In this document: positions 17,324-24,652 of the stretch, in pieces
Position numbering within the stretch: the first letter of the stretch is position 1
Layout of the letters: each line of letters starts with the position of its first letter
Origin: an uncultured Bacteroidia bacterium
GTDB taxonomy: Bacteria > Bacteroidota > Bacteroidia > Bacteroidales > F082
DNA length: 64,000 bases
Assembly: GCA_913009755.1 (NCBI GenBank)
Contig: CAJVWU010000004.1
Coordinates: forward strand, 1-64,000
Reading direction: 5' to 3'
Translations under genes and position numbers: made by a program
Notes under the pieces: generated by a model
Database searches by the model: none
Seen by the model: the letters and a program-made list of their open reading frames with translations, nothing else
Told to the model about the DNA's origin: nothing

Positions 17324-18603
17324 TCTTCTGCAATTTTGTTGAACACCTGCAAAGACAGCAGGGCCTCAATTGTGGATTCTGCACCCGAATTTTTGTTCAC
17401 GTTGGTTTTGGAAACTATTCCGTCATAACATCTCCCGGTTTTCGGATCATACATCTGTTGATTTGCGGGATTATTCCCCCGGAACCACCCTGCAATTTTT
17501 TCAGCCAGCTCTAAATATTTTTCCTTTCCGGTAACATGATATGCCTCCGCACACGCCCAGATCATGGGACGGAAACCATACGCAATTTGAGGAAACTGAT
17601 GCTTTTCGATCAGTTCATATTTCCCACTTGTTTTTTTTAAACTGAAATTAGCAGGAAATTTTTCTTCTATCAGATAAGGATAAAAATTATCTATTTCCAG
17701 CAAGGCACTTTCAATATAATCAGACCTGTTAAGCAATTGCCCGGTTTTCAGCATGGCATACGCCTGCGAGTTTCCATAAGCGTGCCACCTGTTTTTCCAG
17801 CTCATAAAGGCACAGTAAGGAAAACTGGCAGCATTTCCTTTTTGTGTCACCATCAGGCCGTCAGCCAACTTTTCCAGAACCTGGAGTACACGTTCATCTT
17901 GTTTAATATTCTTGTAATAAGCTTCCAGTCCAAGCATCAATACAGAGGACTGATCACCGGCAGTACCTGATGGCAGCCAGGTTGGGACTATCATTCCCTT
18001 AACGGTTTCTTTGATTTCCGGCTTGTTCAGTAAAAGCTTAAAAACATTGTCAGCCAACCGCTCGCAAGCTACACTTACTTTCCCTTTTTCGTCCGGGTTA
18101 CTGTCCTCGTAATTTGCCAAAGCCCAGAATGCCCGCCATGACCACCAGTTGGGTTCCGCAACCGATGTTCTGTAAGTTTTATTGATGCTCAGATCGGGCC
18201 ATAAGAAGTTATAAAAATAGCCGTTGTCTGCCTGCATATAAAGAAGAAAACGGGCCATATAGTCATATTTGGTCAATAATGATTTATTGTTACTGAAACG
18301 GATATCATCAATCATCATGGCTCTTGCAACATCATCCACACATGTAAAACCTTCATCAGGCTCTATAGCAAAATCATAATCAGGATATTCGCTGTAAATA
18401 TGGACAATCCCGCCATGCAAATTACCTGGCAGGTCAACCACTTCGTAAAGATATAAAAAGTGTTTAAGATTGAGCTCGGGAATTCCAAAGCGGCTCTCTT
18501 GTATATGGTTACAAGAAAACAGTAGCAAAAAGACACTTAATGCCAAACCCGTATATTTCTTTCCATTCAATTTGACAGGTATTTTATGTGCTTGCATTTT
18601 CAT
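17320..18603 (-). CDS. Alpha/alpha-toroid glycosidase-like lipoprotein
   Basis: A 427-residue lipoprotein; the signal ends at LLLFSCNHIQ. The body is rich in paired helices and aromatic residues in the manner of six-hairpin glycosidases: EGFTCVDDVARAMMI, FLLYMQADNGYFYNFLW, WWSWRAFWALANYE and QIAYGFRPMIWACAEAY. The DD in CVDDVARA is a plausible active-site feature but I cannot name the family. It lies between the permease gene (3-base gap) and the GH130 piece (4-base overlap), so it is a structural part of the importer operon and probably trims the substrate outside the inner membrane. Confidence 0.7.
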   Translation of the reverse strand: MKMQAHKIPVKLNGKKYTGLALSVFLLLFSCNHIQESRFGIPELNLKHFLYLYEVVDLPGNLHGGIVHIYSEYPDYDFAIEPDEGFTCVDDVARAMMIDDIRFSNNKSLLTKYDYMARFLLYMQADNGYFYNFLWPDLSINKTYRTSVAEPNWWSWRAFWALANYEDSNPDEKGKVSVACERLADNVFKLLLNKPEIKETVKGMIVPTWLPSGTAGDQSSVLMLGLEAYYKNIKQDERVLQVLEKLADGLMVTQKGNAASFPYCAFMSWKNRWHAYGNSQAYAMLKTGQLLNRSDYIESALLEIDNFYPYLIEEKFPANFSLKKTSGKYELIEKHQFPQIAYGFRPMIWACAEAYHVTGKEKYLELAEKIAGWFRGNNPANQQMYDPKTGRCYDGIVSKTNVNKNSGAESTIEALLSLQVFNKIAEE

Positions 18604-18606
18604 CGT

Positions 18607-19425
18607 TCAATCTTTCATACCGGTTGAAGCCATGCTTTGGATAAAATACTTCTGGAAGATCAGGTAAGCGATAATGATGGGAGCCCCGAGGAAAACCGCT
18701 GCCGCCAGTTTTACGCCAAGCTGCGACTCTGCCCTTCCCCCGACTGAAAAAAGAGTGACCAACTGTGGTAAAGTCATCAGTTGTTGATCATGAATCACAA
18801 TCAATGGCCAAAGCACCTCATTCCATGAACCCATAAACACCAGAATTGCAACCGTGATAATTGTTGGTTTCATATTGGGCCACAGTATCCTGAAAATAAT
18901 ACGCAATTCACCGCATCCGTCAATTCTGGCAGCATCTATCAGAGCTTGTGGCATTCCCTTGAAAGCCTGCCGGAACATTAATATTCCAAACGTATTAATC
19001 ATGAATGGGACTGTCAGGCTCAGATAGGTATCAGTCCATCCCAGTTTCACCATCAGGATATAATTTGGAATCAATGTTATCTGAAATGGCAGCGACATGG
19101 TAAAAATGATGATAAAAAAAATGAGGTTCCTTATTTTAAATTTCATTCGCGACAAAGCATAGCCCACCATCGTACAAAAAACCAACGAAAAGCCTGTGTT
19201 GATGGTTGATACAAACATGCTGTTAAACAATGCGCGCCAAATGGGTATTTTGGAGATCATCATTTGATAATTCCCGAATGTTATCTTTGAAGGGAACAAT
19301 ATCAGATTTCCAATGTCCTGCTCGGGTGATAACGATGCCATGATCATCCAGATGAATGGATAAATGAAACTCAATGCTGCAATCGTCAGGAACAAATAAA
19401 CCAGTATTTTTTTTATCAGATTCAT
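18607..19425 (-). CDS. Sugar ABC transporter permease (MalG-type)
   Basis: A 272-residue inner-membrane permease started at the ATG at 19425, eight bases past the upstream permease stop; an in-frame upstream start would overlap that gene. Six hydrophobic segments are apparent. The EAA loop that contacts the ATPase is ALIDAARIDGCGELRIIFRI followed by LWP. It pairs with the MalF-type protein to form the channel for the oligosaccharide bound by the lipoprotein encoded at 13.5-14.8 kb. Confidence 0.92.
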   Translation of the reverse strand: MNLIKKILVYLFLTIAALSFIYPFIWMIMASLSPEQDIGNLILFPSKITFGNYQMMISKIPIWRALFNSMFVSTINTGFSLVFCTMVGYALSRMKFKIRNLIFFIIIFTMSLPFQITLIPNYILMVKLGWTDTYLSLTVPFMINTFGILMFRQAFKGMPQALIDAARIDGCGELRIIFRILWPNMKPTIITVAILVFMGSWNEVLWPLIVIHDQQLMTLPQLVTLFSVGGRAESQLGVKLAAAVFLGAPIIIAYLIFQKYFIQSMASTGMKD

Positions 19426-19432
19426 CAAATAG

Positions 19433-20296
19433 TTATATGTCTTGTTCCACAAATTTTTGCTGGAGGATAACAACCAGCATTACCATAATGGCAAAGAAAA
19501 CCCCGAGCGTAGCTGAATAACCCATACGGTAATACTCAAAAGCCTGCTTATAGATATACAAAACGGCAGACAATGTACTGTTCAATGGCCCTCCTCCGGT
19601 CAAAATATAAGGTTCAATGAAGAGTGAAAACCCACCTATTGTTGAAAGAACGACCACTATAAAAATGGTTGGGTTGATCATCGGTACGGTAATATTTATA
19701 AACTTCTGCCAGTGACTGGCTCCCTCAAGGTCAGCAGCTTCGTAATACTGTTTGGGTACAGTTTGCAAACCTACCAGAAATAAAATCACATAAAGCCCCA
19801 CGTTTTTCCATGTTGCCATGACGGCAATAGAAACCATTGCAATTCTTGGGTCAATCAGCCAGCCCACTTTTCCCAATCCAATGGCGACAAGCATACGGTT
19901 CAACACGCCGGTTTCGTATCCCAGCAATTGCTGCCAAAGAATGGTAACCACCACACCCGAAATGACAAACGGCATAAAAAAGGCTGCCCTGAAAAATCCG
20001 CGCATAAAAATTTTCTGGTTTAAAACCTCGGCCAGCACCAGGGCAACAATTATTTGAAGCGGGATATGGATGATAAGGAACTTAAATGTATTGAGAATGG
20101 TTTTCCAGAAAAGACGGTCATTTAAAAGATGTACCCAGTTCCCAAAGCCAATCCATTCCATCCGGCCGATGATGTTCCATTTAAAAAACGTCAGGATCAG
20201 CGAAAATATAACCGGAAAAGCGATAAAAGCCATGAAAAAGATCAGGTAGGGTGAGACCATGATGTAAGGCAACAAATTCTTTTTCCTTTTGCTCAT
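19433..20296 (-). CDS. Sugar ABC transporter permease (MalF-type)
   Basis: A 287-residue permease with about six membrane segments. The EAA loop is QYYEAADLEGASHWQKFINI followed by TVPMINP, the standard ATPase-coupling motif of CUT1 sugar importers. It lacks the large periplasmic P2 domain of E. coli MalF, as do most sugar permeases of this group. It is the first recognised gene of the minus-strand operon. Its ATG overlaps the stop of a possible 37-codon ORF immediately upstream. Confidence 0.92.
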   Translation of the reverse strand: MSKRKKNLLPYIMVSPYLIFFMAFIAFPVIFSLILTFFKWNIIGRMEWIGFGNWVHLLNDRLFWKTILNTFKFLIIHIPLQIIVALVLAEVLNQKIFMRGFFRAAFFMPFVISGVVVTILWQQLLGYETGVLNRMLVAIGLGKVGWLIDPRIAMVSIAVMATWKNVGLYVILFLVGLQTVPKQYYEAADLEGASHWQKFINITVPMINPTIFIVVVLSTIGGFSLFIEPYILTGGGPLNSTLSAVLYIYKQAFEYYRMGYSATLGVFFAIMVMLVVILQQKFVEQDI

Positions 20297-20406
20297 GATT
20301 TTACGGCTTTAGTATCGGCACTTTCAAAAAAAGCATCCATTGAAAAACGGGGAAATCCTCCCGAAACCATTACGCCTGTCCGAAATTTCTGGAAGGAAGA
20401 TTTCAT
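20293..20406 (-). CDS. Possible 37-residue upstream ORF coupled to the permease gene
   Basis: An ATG at 20406 opens a 37-codon frame whose TGA overlaps the ATG of the MalF-type gene (ATGA). The product (MKSSFQKFRTGVMVSGGF at its start) has no recognised domain. The same four-base overlap joins several genes of this operon, which favours real translation. It might be a leader peptide that sets translation of the permease, or chance. Confidence 0.3.
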   Translation of the reverse strand: MKSSFQKFRTGVMVSGGFPRFSMDAFFESADTKAVKS

Positions 20407-20549
20407 AATTTGCCTGTTAAATCTTTAGTGTGCTCGGGAAACCTGCCAAATTTATGAAAAATGTCAAATCTTCAGATTGGTTATAAAATAAATCTTCAGA
20501 CTATTTCATTTTTTTTGACTATATTTTCACAAGTTCCTTTCTCTTTTGG

Positions 20550-20557
20550 TAAATTTG
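20550..20557 (+). promoter_or_regulatory. Putative -7 element of the secreted toroid/LamG gene
   Basis: TAAATTTG matches the Bacteroidota -7 consensus. Transcription would begin near 20564, only about 14 bases before the ATG at 20578. This supports that ATG over an in-frame one at 20461, which would lie upstream of the transcript. Confidence 0.45.
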
Positions 20558-20577
20558 GAGAAATAATTACCAACACC

Positions 20578-23500
20578 ATGAAATGCCGGTTAATTTTCTT
20601 GTCCCTTTTCATTTTCAGTGGTTCATTCGCCCAGCAAATAGCTATTCCACGTGTAGATATGATGCCTGACAAACCTCAACCGTATGAAATGAGAAACTGG
20701 AAACAGGTGACAAAAAATTATGACAGCCTGGTTTTTAACCTTACTGCCTCAGGGCAATACCTTCCGTTAGCCTCCGTAGTTGAGAATACGATTAATTACC
20801 CTGACCATCCTGCTTTGGCTATACAGTCTTATGTAGGAACAAACAGCCCGCCGGGCATGGAAGCAATAAATATAATCCCTGCTGTTGTGGGAGCAACACT
20901 TGTAGGTATTGATAAATCAAATCAAAACGGAATAAACTGGCCATTGTATTGTGAAGAGTATTTTAACAGGAGGCCGGCTGAAAACGTTTATCTCAACAGC
21001 CCTGTAGCTTCATCGGGTCATGACTGGTGGTACGAGACGATGCCCAATGTCTTTTTTTACCAACTCAATTATTTTTATCCACACATCGGTGATTTTGATT
21101 ACCAGGTGACTACAATAGCCGACCGTTGGCTTGAAGCCGTAATGGCCATGGGAGGGTCTGCTACCCCATGGAATGTACCTTACATGAACTATCGTGCTTT
21201 TAAACTTTCTACGATGACACCCAGTGAAAGCGGCGTAAAAGAGCCGGAAGCAGCAGGCGCCATCGGCTGGATATTATATCAGGCCTACATGATCACCGGG
21301 GAAAAGAAATACAGGATCGGTGCCGAACTTTGCCTGAATTTTTTGAACAACCGGAATGAAAATCCTTCCTATGAAATACAGCTTCCTTACGGGGTTTACA
21401 CGGCTGCCAGGATGAATGCCGAAGAAGGGGCTGATTTCAATATCGGGAAAATGATGAACTGGTGTTTTAATAAGGGAAATATACGTGGATGGGGAGTGAT
21501 TGTGGGTGACTGGAATGGGGTGGACATGGATGGCCTGATCGGAGAAGTAAATGAACCGGATCCCGATTATGTGTTCAACATGAACAGCCTGGAACAGGTG
21601 GGTGCCCTGGTGCCTGCTGTCAGATATGATGACCGGTTTGCCACGGCAATTGCAAAATGGGTGTTGAATACAGCCAATGCCTCGCGGTTTTATTTTTCGC
21701 ATTTCCTTCCGGATGATATGGAAGACAATGCAGACTGGACATCAGAATATGATACGCTTTCGGTGATTGCCTACGAATCGCTCCGCCAAAAAACTGCAGG
21801 CCCTTACGGTACGGGTGATGCCATGGACGGCGGCTGGGCACAAACGAACCTCGGGCTTTACGGGTCATCCCATGTGGGCATTCTCGGTAGTATTGTTAAA
21901 AAAACAAGTATTGAGGGTATTTTACAACTCGACCTGCTGGCTACCGACTATTATGCCGGTGATGCCTATCCAACTTATCTTTATTTCAATCCTTATCAGG
22001 AAAGCAAACAGGTAACGTTGAATTTGCCTGATGGCAACTTTGATATCTATGATGCGCTGACCAATGAAAAAATCCTTATAAACGGATCAGGCAATGTACA
22101 GCTTGATATTACCGCAAAATCATCGGTCATGGCCGTGATTATCCCGGCAAACAGTGAAATAACCGTCACTTTCAATAAAGCAAGTGTAAACAATGTGGTC
22201 ATAGATTACAATGCCGGACAAAATGTTTCAAATTTTCCGCCGAGAATTAAAGCGTTGGCTACTAAAGATACTATTGTGGTAATAAATAAAAACGTAACTT
22301 TTTATTGCACGGCTGAAGACCGGGAAAGCACTGACCTTACCTATGACTGGACAGTGGACAGCGAAACTGTTGAGGGCGGAGACACGCTGGTATGGCCGAC
22401 ACCGGCCGACACCGGAACAGTAACTGTGATCTGCAAGGTTACCGATGAAGGAGGGTTGACAGATGCGGATACTTTATTGATCAGAGTCGTTGAAAAAATA
22501 AATTATCCACCGGTAATTGAAAGTATCGAAGCTGAAGATCAGATACTTGCGCCGGGCAGTTCAACCACGGTAATTTGTTTCGCCACCGATCCCAACGAGG
22601 ACAAGATGACGTATCAATGGTCAGTTTCGCAGGGACAAATTACAGGTTCGGGAAACCAGATCACATTCACCGCTCCGGATAAAACAACAGAAGTTTACCT
22701 TAGTTGTACAGTAACCGATACGGATAATGCATCGGATATTGACAGTATCTTCATCCTGGTAAGGGATACTGATGCAGGTCAGACAGGAGAACTGGTTTTA
22801 CATTATGAATTTGACGGGAATACAAATGATTTGAGCGGAAATGGAAATGACGGTAATGTTTACAACTGCACCTATGTCAAAGATATGTTCGGGCTCAATA
22901 ATAAAGCCATCTCATTTAATGCTTCAACCGGTAAAGTTACGGTCCCGAACAATGAAGGATTGAACTTTCAGGAAGGACTGACGGTTTCGTACTGGATTCA
23001 GGTCAACCAGTATTATGATCATGAATCCTATCCTGTTTCCCATGGTAACTGGACAACCCGGTGGAAAACTTCCCTGACCGACAAGCATCTTCGTTTTACA
23101 ATCAACGGAAGCAACGGGATCATAGATGTGGATTCAAAAACCGAACTTAAAACAGGCAAATGGTATTATATAACCGGAGTGTTTAACGGTACGGATTGCC
23201 TTGTTTTTATTGACGGAAAACTGGAAGGGTATAAACCTTTTGACGGGTTGATCAATCAAACAAACTATGATCTGGTTTTGGGTCAGGACTTACCTGATGA
23301 ACAAGGATTTAACTTTAATGGAGTAATGGATAAATTACGAATCTACAATTATGGAATATCTTACGGGAAAGTGAAAGAGATATATGAATCGGAAATATCA
23401 TCGGTTGACGATCATTCATTTTCCACAGGGATTGTAAATCTTTATCCCAATCCGGCCACAAATAAGTTACAGCTTGAGATGGTTAATACCCCATCGGGTA

Positions 23501-23682
23501 AGATTAAAGTTACCCTTAGCGATATTTCAGGCAAAGCGCTTTGGAAATATGAAAGTAATGGTGTGCCTGCCAGACTATTTCATTTGAATATATCGTTGAA
23601 AAATTATAAGCCCGGAATGTATTTTATCTCAGTTACTGACGGAAAAAAAATATTTATCAGGAAAATAATCAAAAGAGAATAG
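20578..23682 (+). CDS. Secreted alpha/alpha-toroid, Ig-like and LamG protein with T9SS sorting domain
   Basis: A 1034-residue secreted protein with signal peptide MKCRLIFLSLFIFSGSFAQ. Residues of about 20-540 form a helix-rich region (GHDWWYETMPNVFFYQLNYF, EAAGAIGWILYQAYMITGEK) resembling an alpha/alpha-toroid glycoside hydrolase or lyase of unassigned family. Two Ig/PKD-like modules follow at about 545-735 (YDWTVDSETV, YQWSVSQG), then a LamG jelly roll at about 745-920 (LVLHYEFDGNTNDLSGNGNDG). The last 85 residues (NLYPNPATNKLQLEM to IFIRKIIKRE) are a T9SS type A sorting domain. It is divergent from the importer operon and probably supplies surface enzyme or binding activity for the same glycan. 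Confidence 0.75.
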   Translation: MKCRLIFLSLFIFSGSFAQQIAIPRVDMMPDKPQPYEMRNWKQVTKNYDSLVFNLTASGQYLPLASVVENTINYPDHPALAIQSYVGTNSPPGMEAINIIPAVVGATLVGIDKSNQNGINWPLYCEEYFNRRPAENVYLNSPVASSGHDWWYETMPNVFFYQLNYFYPHIGDFDYQVTTIADRWLEAVMAMGGSATPWNVPYMNYRAFKLSTMTPSESGVKEPEAAGAIGWILYQAYMITGEKKYRIGAELCLNFLNNRNENPSYEIQLPYGVYTAARMNAEEGADFNIGKMMNWCFNKGNIRGWGVIVGDWNGVDMDGLIGEVNEPDPDYVFNMNSLEQVGALVPAVRYDDRFATAIAKWVLNTANASRFYFSHFLPDDMEDNADWTSEYDTLSVIAYESLRQKTAGPYGTGDAMDGGWAQTNLGLYGSSHVGILGSIVKKTSIEGILQLDLLATDYYAGDAYPTYLYFNPYQESKQVTLNLPDGNFDIYDALTNEKILINGSGNVQLDITAKSSVMAVIIPANSEITVTFNKASVNNVVIDYNAGQNVSNFPPRIKALATKDTIVVINKNVTFYCTAEDRESTDLTYDWTVDSETVEGGDTLVWPTPADTGTVTVICKVTDEGGLTDADTLLIRVVEKINYPPVIESIEAEDQILAPGSSTTVICFATDPNEDKMTYQWSVSQGQITGSGNQITFTAPDKTTEVYLSCTVTDTDNASDIDSIFILVRDTDAGQTGELVLHYEFDGNTNDLSGNGNDGNVYNCTYVKDMFGLNNKAISFNASTGKVTVPNNEGLNFQEGLTVSYWIQVNQYYDHESYPVSHGNWTTRWKTSLTDKHLRFTINGSNGIIDVDSKTELKTGKWYYITGVFNGTDCLVFIDGKLEGYKPFDGLINQTNYDLVLGQDLPDEQGFNFNGVMDKLRIYNYGISYGKVKEIYESEISSVDDHSFSTGIVNLYPNPATNKLQLEMVNTPSGKIKVTLSDISGKALWKYESNGVPARLFHLNISLKNYKPGMYFISVTDGKKIFIRKIIKRE

Positions 23683-23876
23683 GGAGATTAGTTATTCAAT
23701 CTCACCGCAACTTTTTCCCTGTTCCTACCCTTTTTATTGAGCATGGTTTTCCAGGATTGCATAGCCTGAATGATTTAGCTGATTTTTAACAGGCTTAAAA
23801 TAAACACACCAAAAGTCCGTTTGAAATAATTTGATAAACAATGACAATTTTGATTCATAAACCTAAACGAAATACC

Positions 23877-24422
23877 ATGATGAAAGCATTTGCAATGACA
23901 ATTTTGATCTTTTTCATTTTCAACATTTCGCAAACAGTTACAGGACAGGTTTCCAAATCAGATTATTCGGTTGACATTGCCAAAGCGGAACAAACCCGGA
24001 AAGAATTTCTGAAAACCGACCCCGGCCTTCAGCATTTCTTTGATAACTCTTATGGCTATGCCATTTTTCCGAATATCGGCAAAGGAGGTTTGATCGTGGG
24101 GGGAGCTCACGGCAAAGGTATCGTTTTCAAGAAAGGGGAACCGGTTGGGGCAACTGAAATGACCCAGGTGAGCATAGGAGGGCAAATCGGGGGTAAATCC
24201 TATGCGGAAATTATCTTTTTTAAAAGTAAGGCCGAATATGAAGTGTTTATAACCGGCCGTTATGAAGTAGCGGTTACCCTTTCGGCAGTGGCGCTTGATT
24301 ATGGGGTTTCCAACGACATGGCATACAGCAACGGAGTAGTCATCGTAACCAAAGACAATGGCGGCCTGATGGCTGAAGCGACGGTGGGCGGTCAAAAGTT
24401 TTCCTATCATCCGTTTGAATAA
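23877..24422 (+). CDS. SYLF-domain (YSC84-like) secreted protein
   Basis: A 181-residue protein starting at ATG 23877, directly before a signal peptide (MKAFAMTILIFFIFNISQTV); an upstream in-frame ATG at 23841 would put a charged extension before the signal. The rest matches the SYLF lipid-binding domain: DNSYGYAIFPNIGKGGLIVG, GGAHGKGIVF and GLMAEATVGGQKFSY. Related proteins bind phosphoinositides in eukaryotes; the bacterial role is not settled. It stands alone between two T9SS-related genes. Confidence 0.8.
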   Translation: MMKAFAMTILIFFIFNISQTVTGQVSKSDYSVDIAKAEQTRKEFLKTDPGLQHFFDNSYGYAIFPNIGKGGLIVGGAHGKGIVFKKGEPVGATEMTQVSIGGQIGGKSYAEIIFFKSKAEYEVFITGRYEVAVTLSAVALDYGVSNDMAYSNGVVIVTKDNGGLMAEATVGGQKFSYHPFE

Positions 24423-24559
24423 ACCATATCCAGGAAACAAAAAACCCTTATTCCTGTCCAGTGCCTTTTCAATTGCACTTAGCTTTTTAACAACAAATGC
24501 TAAATAGCTGAAAACTTAACAGTTGTTTAACAAAATTTATTCACATTTATTTTATCCTG

Positions 24560-24593
24560 TTTGGCGATTAATTGCCCGCACATATTATTTTTG
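24560..24593 (+). promoter_or_regulatory. Putative promoter of the SprE/PorW gene
   Basis: TTTG at 24560-24563 and TATTTTTG at 24586-24593 are 22 bases apart, slightly wider than usual. The predicted leader is about 50 bases long. Confidence 0.4.
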
Positions 24594-24652
24594 TCCCCGG
24601 TTTTGTAATAAATTCGATTAAATTCAGTTAATAAGAAAAATCACAATCTTAG

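Noticed and set aside
20461-20577. Upstream start for the secreted toroid/LamG protein
   Set aside because: It would place 39 residues before a good signal peptide and lies upstream of the likely transcription start.
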